Source: Sedimentimonas flavescens (GTDB lineage Bacteria; Pseudomonadota; Alphaproteobacteria; Rhodobacterales; Rhodobacteraceae). Taken from it: a stretch of 64,000 nucleotides of DNA. The position numbers and the translations under genes are program-made. Below are positions 29,318-40,045 of this stretch, one piece after another. The stretch covers positions 62,001 through 126,000 of the forward strand of contig NZ_JAHVAI010000005.1 in the NCBI RefSeq assembly GCF_019264375.1. Reading direction: 5' to 3'. Within the stretch, counting starts at the first letter, position 1; the number at the start of each line of letters is the position of its first letter. The notes beneath the pieces are model-generated. The model ran no database searches. It worked only from the letters and a program-made list of their open reading frames with translations, and had not been told where the DNA came from.

Positions 29318-31135
29318 ATGGCACGCGCACCCCTTCTTCAGCTCTCCGGCATCTCGCTCACCTTCGGCGGCAACCCCGTTTTCGACGGCCTCGATCTGGT
29401 CGTGCAGCCCGGCGACCGGGTTGCCCTGGTCGGCCGCAACGGCTCGGGCAAATCGACGCTGATGAAGGTGATGGCCGGGCTGGTCGAACCCGATCACGGT
29501 GAGCGGATCGTGCCCGTCGGCGTGCGTGTCGGCTACATGGAGCAGGAGCCCGACCTGTCGGCTTTCGCGACGCTCGGTGATTTTGCGGCTTCGGCGTTGG
29601 ATGCCGCGGAACGCTACAAGGTCGATATGGTGGCGGAGGGGCTGAAGTTCCGCCCCGACACGCCGGTCGAGACCGCCTCGGGGGGCGAGCGGCGCCGTGC
29701 TGCGCTGGCCAAGCTGCTGGCCGAGGCGCCGGAGCTGATGCTGCTCGACGAACCGACGAACCACCTCGACATTCAGGCCATCGGCTGGCTTGAGGAACAA
29801 CTGCGCGACACCCGCACCGCCTTCGTCCTGATCTCGCACGACCGTGCTTTTCTGCGCGCACTGACCCGCGCGACGCTCTGGATCGACCGCGGGCAGGTGC
29901 GTCGGCAGGAACGCGGCTTCGAGACCTTCGAGGAATGGCGCGAGCAGGTCTGGGCCGAGGAAGACGAGGCCCGCCACAAGCTCGACCGCAAGATCAAGGC
30001 CGAGGCGAAATGGGCGGTCGAAGGCATCTCGGCCCGGCGCAAGCGCAACATGGGGCGCGTGCGTGCGCTGCAGGCCCTGCGCGAGGAACGCGCCAGCCAG
30101 ATCCGTCGTCAGGGCACCGCCGCGATGGAACTCGACGCGGGCACCCAATCGGGCAAGCGCGTGATCGAAGCGCGCGGCCTGTCCAAGCGCTACGCCGAGA
30201 AGCAGATCGTCAAGAACTTCGACCTGCGCGTGCTGCGCGGCGACCGCGTGGCCTTCGTTGGCCCGAACGGTGTGGGTAAGACCACGCTGCTGAAGATGCT
30301 GACCGGAGAGGTCGCGCCGGACGAGGGCGCCGTCACGCTCGGCACCAACCTCGAGGTTGCGGTTTTCGATCAGGCCCGCGCCACCCTCGATTTCAGCATG
30401 TCGCTTTGGGACGGGATGGTGAACGACCCTGACATGCGCGTCTCGGGGCGCTCCGATCAGGTGATGGTGCGTGGCACGCCCAAGCATGTCGTCGCCTATC
30501 TGAAAGACTTCCTCTTCGACGAACAGCAGGCCCGCGCGCCCATCGGCTCGCTCTCGGGCGGCGAACGCGCGCGGCTCTTGCTGGCGCGGATCATGGCCAA
30601 GCCCTCGAACCTGCTGATCCTGGACGAACCGACGAACGATCTCGACGTTGAGACGCTCGACCTGCTGCAAGACATCCTTGGCGAATACGACGGCACCGTG
30701 CTTCTGGTCAGCCACGACCGTGACTTCATCGATCGCGTCGCCACCACCACCATCGCGATGGAAGGGGATGGCCGCGCCACCGTCTATGCGGGCGGCTGGA
30801 GCGATTATCAGGCGCAGAAAGCCCTGAGCGCCCCGGATAAATCCGTCGAGAAGCCCGCGCCGAAGAAGGCGGAAGCCACCCCCGCGCCCAAGGAAGCGCC
30901 GAAGAAATCCGGCCTCAGTTTCACCGAAAAGCACCGCCTCGAAGCCCTTCCGGGGATCATAGAAAAGCTTGAGTTCGAAATCGGCAAGCTCTCGGAGCTG
31001 CTCGGCGACCCGGATCTCTTCACGCGCGAGCCGGTCAAGTTCCGCAAGGCGACCGATATGCTCACCGAACGCCAGGCCACGCTCAGCGCCGCCGAGGAGG
31101 AATGGCTGACGCTCGAAGAAAAGGCACAGGGCTGA
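29318..31135 (+). CDS. uup: ABC-F family ATPase (Uup-like)
   Basis: Soluble tandem ATPase with no membrane domain; ABC-F proteins act on ribosomes or branched DNA. The 605-residue protein has two nucleotide-binding domains, with Walker A GRNGSGKST (residue about 43) and GPNGVGKTT (about 319). Signatures are SGGERRRAALAKLL and LSGGERARLLLARI, and both Walker B motifs are followed by DEPTN. An inter-domain linker lies near residues 200-270. The C-terminal 80 residues form a Lys/Pro/Ala linker and a coiled coil (KHRLEALPGIIEKLEFEIGK), the Uup hallmark. Confidence 0.9.
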   Translation: MARAPLLQLSGISLTFGGNPVFDGLDLVVQPGDRVALVGRNGSGKSTLMKVMAGLVEPDHGERIVPVGVRVGYMEQEPDLSAFATLGDFAASALDAAERYKVDMVAEGLKFRPDTPVETASGGERRRAALAKLLAEAPELMLLDEPTNHLDIQAIGWLEEQLRDTRTAFVLISHDRAFLRALTRATLWIDRGQVRRQERGFETFEEWREQVWAEEDEARHKLDRKIKAEAKWAVEGISARRKRNMGRVRALQALREERASQIRRQGTAAMELDAGTQSGKRVIEARGLSKRYAEKQIVKNFDLRVLRGDRVAFVGPNGVGKTTLLKMLTGEVAPDEGAVTLGTNLEVAVFDQARATLDFSMSLWDGMVNDPDMRVSGRSDQVMVRGTPKHVVAYLKDFLFDEQQARAPIGSLSGGERARLLLARIMAKPSNLLILDEPTNDLDVETLDLLQDILGEYDGTVLLVSHDRDFIDRVATTTIAMEGDGRATVYAGGWSDYQAQKALSAPDKSVEKPAPKKAEATPAPKEAPKKSGLSFTEKHRLEALPGIIEKLEFEIGKLSELLGDPDLFTREPVKFRKATDMLTERQATLSAAEEEWLTLEEKAQG

Positions 31136-31182
31136 TCTGACGCAGCGTCACTTTGGCCAAGGCTTCCCCTCTTCAATGTGGT

Positions 31183-31222
31183 GAAAATATCCTGCGGGGG
31201 TCCGGGGGTGCAAAACCCCCGG
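31183..31222. repeat. Rhodobacteraceae-type intergenic hairpin element, copy B
   Basis: AAAATATCC, TGC, GGGGGT and then a 7-bp hairpin CCGGGGG (31202-31208) TGCAAAA CCCCCGG (31216-31222). It lies between the ABC-F gene and the CaiB-type gene. It shares the AAATATCC + GGGGGT + G/C hairpin plan with copy A at 22090-22137 in the opposite functional context, i.e. after a plus-strand gene. Confidence 0.6.
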
Positions 31223-31239
31223 CCTAACGGGAGAATTTC

Positions 31240-32349
31240 ATGCAGCATGCACCGCAGGGGCCCCTGACAGGTCTTCGCATCGTCGAGATCTCAGGTCTTG
31301 GCCCCACGCCCTTCACGGCGCAACTCTTTGCCGATATGGGTGCCGAGGTGATCCGCATCGCGCGCCCCAATTCCGCGGGGGCCGAAAACCACGTGCTCGG
31401 CATGGAGAACGACCCGCTCGACCGGGGCCGCGATGTGCTCGAACTTGACCTCAAGAACCCGGAACACCATGCCATCGCGCGCCGCCTGATCCTGCGTGCC
31501 GACGCGTTGATCGAGGGGATGCGCCCCGGCGCGATGGAGCGCCTTGGCCTTGGCCCCGAAGATTTTCCCGAGAACCCGGCCCTCGTTTACGGTCGCATGA
31601 CCGGCTGGGGGCAAAACGGCCCGCTGGCGCATAGGGCAGGGCATGACATCAATTATCTGGCCCTGTCCGGCGCGCTCGGCGCGATCGGAACCGCTGAAAC
31701 GCCGGTGGTCCCGCTCAACCTCGTGGGCGATTTCGGCGGCGGCACGATGTATCTGGCCTTTGGCATGATGACGGCGCTGTGGTCGGTGCGCACGAGCGGT
31801 CGCGGGCAGGTCGTCGATGCGGCGATCACCGACGGGGTGGCAAGCCTTCTGGGCATGATCCACGGGATGGCGGGGAACGGCCTGTGGTCGGACCGCCGGG
31901 GCGAGAACATGATCGACGGCGGTATCCCGTGGTACGGCACCTATGCCTGCGCTGATGGCGGGCATATGGCGATTGGCCCGCTCGAGCCGAAGTTCTGGGC
32001 CGAGCTGCAACGACTGATGGGCTTTGCCGAGGGTGAGTTGCCCGACCGCGCCGACAAGACCCGCTGGCCCGCCCTGCGCGCGGCGCTTGCGGCGCGCTTT
32101 GCGGAAAAGACGCGCGACGAATGGGCCGCGATCCTTGAACCCTCCGACGCCTGCGCGACGCCGGTACTGATGCTCTCCGAGGCCGTGCACCACCCGCATA
32201 ATGTCGCCCGAGGGGCCTATCTTGAACACGAGGGCATGGTTCAACCCGCCCCCGCGCCCAAGTTGTCGCTGACCCCGGGGGCGATCGGTCCGGGCTCGAC
32301 CCGGAACCGTATCCCCCCCGAGGAGGCGCTCAACCGCTGGCAGGCCTAG
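31240..32349 (+). CDS. CaiB/BaiF family CoA-transferase, alpha-methylacyl-CoA racemase-like
   Basis: Class III CoA-transferase fold; by resemblance to Amacr it may be an alpha-methylacyl-CoA racemase acting on branched acyl-CoAs. The 369-residue protein has [30 protein letters not shown] at the N-terminus, [16 protein letters not shown] near residue 69, [27 protein letters not shown] near residue 118 and the CVTPV-like [12 protein letters not shown] near residue 305. The exact substrate cannot be told from sequence. The stop overlaps the convergent YjhX-type gene by 4 bp. Confidence 0.88.
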   Translation: MQHAPQGPLTGLRIVEISGLGPTPFTAQLFADMGAEVIRIARPNSAGAENHVLGMENDPLDRGRDVLELDLKNPEHHAIARRLILRADALIEGMRPGAMERLGLGPEDFPENPALVYGRMTGWGQNGPLAHRAGHDINYLALSGALGAIGTAETPVVPLNLVGDFGGGTMYLAFGMMTALWSVRTSGRGQVVDAAITDGVASLLGMIHGMAGNGLWSDRRGENMIDGGIPWYGTYACADGGHMAIGPLEPKFWAELQRLMGFAEGELPDRADKTRWPALRAALAARFAEKTRDEWAAILEPSDACATPVLMLSEAVHHPHNVARGAYLEHEGMVQPAPAPKLSLTPGAIGPGSTRNRIPPEEALNRWQA

Positions 32350-32600
32350 CGGTTGTCCGGCTGCGCGCGCACCGACAGGCGCCCGCGCAGCGAGATCCGG
32401 TAGGGTCGGCCGTTCTGGCTTTCGATCAGCCGCCGCTTGCGCAACCGCGCGAACAGATCGAGCGTGCAATCGCTCAGGATCAGCCCGTCGCGTGTTACGC
32501 AGAGCACTTCGGTGATCTTGCCAGCCTCGCGCATATGTCGGATCTGCCCGCCCTGCGCCAGCGCGTGAAGCACGCGCTGTTCGCGTTTCGAGATATTCAT
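32346..32600 (-). CDS. YjhX family protein (UPF0386)
   Basis: An 84-residue protein matching UPF0386/YjhX across its length: [20 protein letters not shown] at the start, [20 protein letters not shown] in the middle and the ending [20 protein letters not shown], closely resembling the C-terminus I recall for Escherichia coli YjhX. YjhX has been proposed as the toxin of a toxin-antitoxin pair with the GNAT protein YjhQ, but evidence is weak. Here no GNAT gene is directly adjacent, although two lie 1.2-2.3 kb away on the other strand. The start ATG at 32600 has GAGGAC. Confidence 0.85.
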   Translation of the reverse strand: MNISKREQRVLHALAQGGQIRHMREAGKITEVLCVTRDGLILSDCTLDLFARLRKRRLIESQNGRPYRISLRGRLSVRAQPDNR

Positions 32601-32788
32601 GATGTCCTCGAGTGGAAAGCATGGCACAAGACACCCGACCGCATCGGCGGCGGGGTGGATGTGTCCGGGGTCATCCCGGCTCACAGCTTGCGCACAGTCT
32701 CCAGCATCAAGGCTCCGTCATTGGCCGGGATGTTCCCGGCTCGCGGCCAAGATAGGTGGGGAATTCCCGCCAGACAAGGCCGAAGCCC

Positions 32789-32817
32789 TTGACAGGCGGG
32801 GGGTGGATCACCCATAA
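32789..32817 (+). promoter_or_regulatory. Predicted sigma-70 promoter of rplU-rpmA
   Basis: A perfect -35 box TTGACA at 32789-32794, a 17-bp spacer, and a -10-like CCATAA at 32812-32817. Transcription would start near 32824, giving a leader of about 135 nt before the rplU ATG. The quality of the -35 box suits a highly expressed ribosomal operon. Confidence 0.65.
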
Positions 32818-32825
32818 GCCCCCAA

Positions 32826-32854
32826 CCCGGCGGAAGGAGTCTCTTTCCGCCGGG
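32826..32854 (+). promoter_or_regulatory. Leader hairpin of the rplU mRNA
   Basis: A 10-bp perfect stem (CCCGGCGGAA at 32826-32835 with TTCCGCCGGG at 32845-32854) and a 9-nt loop GGAGTCTCT sit at the predicted 5' end of the transcript. It is followed by AATCGTTTTG, too weak for a clear terminator. It may stabilise the mRNA or serve as an autoregulatory leader for L21. That role is inferred. Confidence 0.5.
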
Positions 32855-32958
32855 AATCGTTTTGTAACAACGCCCCTGACGGGGCGCGCAGTCCGAGGCG
32901 GGGAAACCCGGCAAACCGAAAGGTGCCACAGGGCGCGGTTGACACAAAGGAATGGCCC

Positions 32959-33345
32959 ATGTTTGCGGTCCTCAAGACTGGCGGCAAGCAATACAAGGTT
33001 CAGGCGGGCGACGTGCTCCGCGTGGAACTGATTGCCGCGACGGCTGGCGATAAAGTCCAGTTCAACGAAATCCTGATGGTGGGCGGTGACACGCTGACCG
33101 TTGGCGCCCCGCTCGTCGAAGGTGCCGCGGTGGTTGCCGAAGTCATCGACAACATCAAGGCCGACAAGGTCATCACCTTGCACAAGCGCCGCCGCAAGCA
33201 CTCGTCGCAGCGCACCCGTGGCCACCGTCAGAAACTGACGCTGGTTCGCGTGACCGAAGTTCTCGCTTCGGGCGCCGACAAGTCGGGCGTGAAGGAAGCT
33301 GTTGGCACCGCTGCTGCGCGTCGCACCGCGCACGAAGCGAAGTAA
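32959..33345 (+). CDS. rplU: Ribosomal protein L21
   Basis: Large-subunit protein that binds 23S rRNA near L20. The 128-residue protein starts FAVLKTGGKQYKVQAGDVLRVE and contains the basic loop VITLHKRRRKHSSQRTRGHRQKLTLVRVTEV, the L21 signature. It is extended by an Ala-rich tail of about 25 residues (GADKSGVKEAVGTAAARR), as often in alphaproteobacteria. The ATG at 32959 follows AAAGGAATGGCCC. rpmA begins 15 bp downstream. Confidence 0.97.
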   Translation: MFAVLKTGGKQYKVQAGDVLRVELIAATAGDKVQFNEILMVGGDTLTVGAPLVEGAAVVAEVIDNIKADKVITLHKRRRKHSSQRTRGHRQKLTLVRVTEVLASGADKSGVKEAVGTAAARRTAHEAK

Positions 33346-33360
33346 GAGGAGGCCTGACCT

Positions 33361-33630
33361 ATGGCACACAAGAAAGCTGGCGGTTCTTCCCGCAACGGTC
33401 GCGACTCTGCTGGTCGTCGTCTTGGCGTGAAGCTCTACGGTGGCCAGGCGGCCATCCCGGGCAACATCATTGCGCGTCAGCGCGGCACCACCTGGTGGCC
33501 GGGTGAAGGCGTCATGATGGGCAAAGACCACACCATCTTCGCCGTTACCGAAGGCAAGGTTACCTTCCGCAAGGGCCTTAAAGGCCGCACCTTCATCTCG
33601 GTGCTCCCTGTTGCGGAGGCGGCCGAGTAA
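33361..33630 (+). CDS. rpmA: Ribosomal protein L27
   Basis: Large-subunit protein whose N-terminal arm reaches the peptidyl-transferase centre. The 89-residue protein begins [21 protein letters not shown], directly at the functional N-terminus with no Firmicute-type cleaved extension. It is followed by IAVRQRGT-like [16 protein letters not shown] and the [14 protein letters not shown] motif. The start follows GAGGAGGCCTGACCT-like spacing (AGGAGG). A strong terminator lies just downstream. Confidence 0.97.
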   Translation: MAHKKAGGSSRNGRDSAGRRLGVKLYGGQAAIPGNIIARQRGTTWWPGEGVMMGKDHTIFAVTEGKVTFRKGLKGRTFISVLPVAEAAE

Positions 33631-33654
33631 GCCGAACTCGACCCGCATAACGAC

Positions 33655-33690
33655 AGGGGGGATCGGCTGGAAGGCCGGTCCCCCTTTCGT
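33655..33690 (+). terminator. Rho-independent terminator after rpmA
   Basis: AGGGGGGATCGGC pairs with GCCGGTCCCCCT across a short loop (one G-U pair) and is followed by TTTCGTTTT. It begins 25 bp after the rpmA stop and would separate the ribosomal pair from the GNAT-obgE genes. Confidence 0.85.
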
Positions 33691-33832
33691 TTTCCGGATC
33701 TCTGTTCGGGGCGAGTGGAGGCGCGCCGAGCGGGGTTTCACTAAAAATTCAGGGGCATGGGCTTAACTTTGTCATCAGCCCGCCCAATTTGAAGAATAGG
33801 TCGGTAAGACCAGCGTTTCGAGGAGGAGCGCC

Positions 33833-34372
33833 ATGTTTCAAGATACAATTTCGACACAGCCGGTGATTGAGGCCGAGCGGTTCATCCTGCGCCCCCTGCG
33901 CAAGTCGGACGCGGGGCTCATTGCAATGTATACCGCCGACAAGCGCGTGGCCGAGGGCACGCGCGCCATTCCCCATCCGCTGCCGCCTGGCGCGACCGAA
34001 AGCTATATCACCCGCGCGATGTCGGATACCCGCAGCGAGGATGTCTGGGCGCTCGACGGTTCGGCACAAGGCTTGGCCGAGGTGCTTGGCGTGGTTTCGC
34101 TGACCCATCTCGATGATAACCAGTCCGAGGTCGGCTTCTGGGTCGGTCCCGGATTCTGGAACACGGGCTTTGCGTCCGAGGCTGTCGCGGCCCTGGTCGA
34201 GGCCAATCCGCACAAGGCCCGTACGCTCTTCGCCGAGGTGTTTCAGGACAATCCGGGTTCGGCCCGCGTCCTGACCAATGCCGGGTTCGAATACCTGGGC
34301 GATGCCGAAAGCTGGTCGGTGGCGCGTGGCGCCCGTGTGCCGACCTGGACCTATCTGAAAAAGATGGCCTGA
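33833..34372 (+). CDS. GNAT family N-acetyltransferase (RimJ/RimL-like), first copy
   Basis: A 179-residue acetyltransferase of the Acetyltransf_3 type. It has RFILRPLRKSDAGLIAMYTADKRVAEGTR at the N-terminus, SEVGFWVGPGFWNTGFASEAVAALVE near residue 100 and the end-of-fold FQDNPGSARVLTNAGFEYLGD near residue 137. Family members acetylate protein N-termini, often ribosomal, or small molecules; the substrate is unknown. The start ATG has a strong GAGGAGGAGCGCC site. It is followed after 2 bp by a second GNAT gene, so the pair is probably co-translated in the obgE operon. Confidence 0.85.
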   Translation: MFQDTISTQPVIEAERFILRPLRKSDAGLIAMYTADKRVAEGTRAIPHPLPPGATESYITRAMSDTRSEDVWALDGSAQGLAEVLGVVSLTHLDDNQSEVGFWVGPGFWNTGFASEAVAALVEANPHKARTLFAEVFQDNPGSARVLTNAGFEYLGDAESWSVARGARVPTWTYLKKMA

Positions 34373-34374
34373 AC

Positions 34375-37089
<2,715 letters not shown>

Positions 37090-37090
37090 G

Positions 37091-37115
37091 AAAGGGGGCC
37101 GCTGGCCCCCTTTTT
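37091..37115 (+). terminator. Rho-independent terminator after proB
   Basis: GGGGGCC (37094-37100), loop GCT, GGCCCCC (37104-37110) and TTTTT, flanked by AAA that extends the stem. It starts 2 bp after the proB stop, and its T-run touches the stop codon of the convergent M20 peptidase gene. Confidence 0.9.
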
Positions 37116-38488
37116 CATTTCGCGATCCGGTCGAGCACGCGCACCCAACTGCGAATGCCCTTGTGGAAGCTTTTCACGTCATATTTTTCGTTCGGGCTGT
37201 GGATCTGGTCATCGTCGCAGGCGAAACCGATCAGCATCGCGTCCATTCCGAGGATCGTCTTGAAATAGCCCGCAATCGGGATCGAGCCGCCGCAGCCGGT
37301 ATAGACCGCAGGCACGCCCCATTCGTCGGAAAGTGCTGCGCGCGCGGCCTCGAAGGCCGGGTCGGTGATTTCCATCACGCTGGCAGGGCTGCCGATGGGT
37401 TCTTTCCACTCCAGCGAACAGTCGGCGGGCAGTTGCGCCTCGATCCAGGCCTTGAAGGCGGGCAGGATCTTGTCGGGGGCTTGCCGCGAGACAAGGCGGA
37501 AGCTGACCTTGGCGCTGGCCTCGGCGGGCAGTACGGTCTTGAAGCCCGCGCCGGTGTAGCCGCCCCAAATCCCGTTGATCTCTGCCGTCGGGCGGGACCA
37601 GAGCTGTTCGAGCGGGGTGCGGTCAACCTCGCCCGCCGGAACCGAGAGGCCCACGTCGCCCAGGAACTTGCCCGCATCGAACGGTAGCGATTGCCACTGC
37701 GCGCGCACGGCATCGGGCAGTTCATCGACGTCATCGTAGAAGCCCGGAACCGTGACGCGGCCCTGATCGTCGTGCAGCCCGCCCAGAATCCGCGTGAGTA
37801 CCCGGATCGGGTTCATCCCCGCGCCGCCATACATGCCCGAGTGCAGGTCCTTGGTCGCCGCCTTGATCGTGAATTCCACCTTGGCAAGGCCGCGCAACAT
37901 CATCTCGATCGCGGGCTGGGTGTCGGCGAAAAGCCCGGTGTCACAGATCAGCGCGAGGTTGGCGGAAAGCTCCTCGCGGTTGGATTCCATGAAGGGAATG
38001 AGCGAGGGCGAACCCGATTCCTCTTCTCCCTCAAGGAAGATCGTGAGGTTGCCGGGCAGGGTGCCGTGGATTTCCTTATAGGCGCGGCAGGCCTCGATGA
38101 AGGTCATCAACTGCCCCTTGTCGTCCGAGGCACCGCGTGCGCGGATCACCGCACCCTTGGCGGTTTCCTCGATCGCCGGGTCGAAAGGATCGCGGTCCCA
38201 CAGGGCAAGCGGATCGACCGGCTGCACGTCGTAATGGCCGTAGAACAGGATATGGCGGCCGGGTGCCTCATGCCGTGCCACGACCATCGGATGGCCGGGG
38301 GTGGGGCGCACAGATGCGGTGAAACCAAGCGATTCCAGTTCCTTGACCAGCCAGTCGGCGGCGACGGCACAATCGGGCTTGAAGGCCGGGTCGGTCGATA
38401 TCGAGGGAATGCGCAGCAGGTCCACAAGGCGATCGAGCGCCTGCGGCAGGGTCTCATCGACGCGGTTCAGAACGGCTTGCAGGGTCAT
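37115..38488 (-). CDS. M20 family metallopeptidase (dipeptidase/acetylornithine deacetylase-like)
   Basis: A 457-residue zinc exopeptidase. The first metal-binding motif is HILFYGHYDVQPVDPLALWD near residue 87, the catalytic glutamates lie in FLEGEEESGSPSL near residue 156, and a dimerisation domain sits at about 210-360. Further motifs are GGSIPIAGYF near residue 400 and GFACDDDQIHSPNEKYD near 420. It resembles CNDP-like M20 dipeptidases more than DapE. There is no signal peptide, so it acts in the cytoplasm on peptides. The ATG at 38488 has AAGGAGATC. It is divergent from hemA, with a palindrome between them. Confidence 0.88.
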   Translation of the reverse strand: MTLQAVLNRVDETLPQALDRLVDLLRIPSISTDPAFKPDCAVAADWLVKELESLGFTASVRPTPGHPMVVARHEAPGRHILFYGHYDVQPVDPLALWDRDPFDPAIEETAKGAVIRARGASDDKGQLMTFIEACRAYKEIHGTLPGNLTIFLEGEEESGSPSLIPFMESNREELSANLALICDTGLFADTQPAIEMMLRGLAKVEFTIKAATKDLHSGMYGGAGMNPIRVLTRILGGLHDDQGRVTVPGFYDDVDELPDAVRAQWQSLPFDAGKFLGDVGLSVPAGEVDRTPLEQLWSRPTAEINGIWGGYTGAGFKTVLPAEASAKVSFRLVSRQAPDKILPAFKAWIEAQLPADCSLEWKEPIGSPASVMEITDPAFEAARAALSDEWGVPAVYTGCGGSIPIAGYFKTILGMDAMLIGFACDDDQIHSPNEKYDVKSFHKGIRSWVRVLDRIAK

Positions 38489-38560
38489 GCGGATCTCCTT
38501 TTCTGCGCGAAACCTAGCAGTCCGGTTCGCGCTGTCCAGCCGGTCGCGGGGCGTGATAGA

Positions 38561-38575
38561 AATGTACGATACATT
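38561..38575. promoter_or_regulatory. 15-bp perfect palindrome between the M20 peptidase and hemA
   Basis: AATGTA-CGA-TACATT, a 6-3-6 inverted repeat, lies 73 bp upstream of the M20 start and 130 bp upstream of the hemA start. It looks like an operator for a dimeric HTH regulator. It does not match the FNR box or the TGT-N12-ACA PpsR site known from phototrophic relatives. The cognate regulator is unknown. Confidence 0.5.
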
Positions 38576-38630
38576 CCAAAGTATGAATTGATTTATCGGC
38601 GCGACATTTTTACGCTCCCATTTTGGGTAT

Positions 38631-38644
38631 TTGACCTTTATCAA
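38631..38644 (+). promoter_or_regulatory. FNR/FnrL-type binding site upstream of hemA
   Basis: TTGACCTTTATCAA matches the FNR consensus TTGAT-N4-ATCAA at nine of ten positions. It ends 61 bp before the hemA ATG. In Rhodobacter sphaeroides hemA is known to be controlled by oxygen through FnrL, so oxygen-dependent control of ALA synthesis here is likely. Whether it activates or represses depends on the unseen start point. Confidence 0.8.
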
Positions 38645-38705
38645 TGCCCGGCGCGAATGGGGCCGGTATGGCTCTTCCCAGCGAACTTTGGCGAGGGAAA
38701 CGGAA

Positions 38706-39935
38706 ATGGACTATAATCACGCTCTCGACATGGCGATTCAACGTCTGCACGACGAGGGGCGCTATCGAACCTTCATCGACATCGAGCGTGAGAAGGGCGC
38801 CTTCCCGAAAGCGGTCTGGAACCGGCCGGATGGCGACAAGCAGGACATTACCGTGTGGTGCGGCAACGACTATCTGGGCATGGGCCAGAACCCGGTCGTG
38901 CTGGCGGCCATGCACGAGGCGCTCGACGCGGTTGGCGCGGGTTCGGGCGGGACGCGCAACATTTCCGGCACCACGGCCTATCACAAGCGGCTTGAGGTCG
39001 AACTGGCCGATCTGCACGGCAAGGAAGCGGCTCTGGTCTTCAGCTCGGCCTATATCGCGAATGACGCGACGCTGAGCACGCTGCCCAAGCTGTTCCCCGG
39101 CCTGATCATCTATTCGGATGAACTGAACCATGCCTCGATGATCGAGGGGATCAAGCGCAACGGCGGCGCCAAGCGCATTTTCCGCCACAATGACGTCGCC
39201 CACCTGCGCGAGCTGCTGGCAGCCGACGATCCGTCGACCCCCAAGCTGATCGCCTTCGAGTCGGTCTATTCGATGGACGGCGACTTCGGCCCGATTTCCG
39301 AGATCTGCGACCTGGCCGAGGAATTCGGCGCGCTGACCTATCTTGATGAGGTCCACGCGGTGGGCATGTATGGCCCGCGCGGCGCCGGTATCGCCGAGAA
39401 GATCGGCGAGATGCACCGTATCGACATTTTCAACGGCACGCTCGGCAAGGCTTTCGGCGTGTTCGGCGGTTATATCGCGGCCTCGGCCAAGATGGTGGAT
39501 GCGATCCGCTCCTATGCGCCGGGCTTCATCTTCACCACCTCGCTGCCGCCGGCCATTGCCGCGGGCGCTGCGGCCTCGATCGCGTTCCTCAAGACTGCGG
39601 ACGGCCAGAAGCTGCGCGACGCGCAGCAGCTGCACGCCAAGGTTCTCAAGATGCGCCTCAAGGCGCTCGGCATGCCGATCATCGATCACGGCTCGCATAT
39701 CGTTCCGGTGGTCATCGGCAATCCGGTACATACCAAGGCGCTGTCGGACATGCTGCTGGCGGAATTCGGCGTCTATGTGCAGCCGATCAACTTCCCCACC
39801 GTTCCGCGCGGAACCGAGCGGCTGCGTTTCACGCCCTCGCCGGTGCACGATCTGAAGCAGATCGACCACCTTGTGCGCGCCATGGATGCGCTGTGGTCGC
39901 GCTGTGCGCTGAATCGTGCCGAAGCATCGGCTTAA
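38706..39935 (+). CDS. hemA: 5-aminolevulinate synthase
   Basis: Condenses glycine and succinyl-CoA to ALA, the Shemin-pathway start of haem synthesis typical of alphaproteobacteria. The 409-residue PLP enzyme has [13 protein letters not shown] near residue 51, [17 protein letters not shown] near 81, the cofactor motif [12 protein letters not shown] near 212 and the Schiff-base lysine K248 in [15 protein letters not shown]. The numbering is the same as I recall for the Rhodobacter capsulatus enzyme. The ATG at 38706 follows GCGAGGGAAACGGAA. A single copy is seen; R. sphaeroides has a second (hemT) that cannot be assessed here. Confidence 0.97.
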   Translation: MDYNHALDMAIQRLHDEGRYRTFIDIEREKGAFPKAVWNRPDGDKQDITVWCGNDYLGMGQNPVVLAAMHEALDAVGAGSGGTRNISGTTAYHKRLEVELADLHGKEAALVFSSAYIANDATLSTLPKLFPGLIIYSDELNHASMIEGIKRNGGAKRIFRHNDVAHLRELLAADDPSTPKLIAFESVYSMDGDFGPISEICDLAEEFGALTYLDEVHAVGMYGPRGAGIAEKIGEMHRIDIFNGTLGKAFGVFGGYIAASAKMVDAIRSYAPGFIFTTSLPPAIAAGAAASIAFLKTADGQKLRDAQQLHAKVLKMRLKALGMPIIDHGSHIVPVVIGNPVHTKALSDMLLAEFGVYVQPINFPTVPRGTERLRFTPSPVHDLKQIDHLVRAMDALWSRCALNRAEASA

Positions 39936-40045
39936 GTCGCTTCGCGGATGCACAGCTCTCCTGCTTGTGATAAACACAGGGTAAGGGTTAGGGATCACAT
40001 AACCCGAATCGACAACCTTTAGTGTTTTGGGGCAGGGGCAGCCAC

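Larger units (their letters stand above)
32601..32958 (+). other. Intergenic region upstream of rplU
   Basis: 358 bp between the divergent YjhX-type gene and rplU. The right half holds the rplU promoter and a leader hairpin, listed separately. In the left half (32601-32788) I see nothing convincing; it must contain the promoter of the minus-strand gene. TGTCCGGGG/CCGGGATG words recur there but form no clear operator. Confidence 0.5.

Noticed and set aside
29276-30934. 552-codon minus-strand frame opposite the ABC-F gene
   Set aside because: Shadow of an ATPase with complete Walker motifs; the composition of the antisense product is Arg/His-biased.
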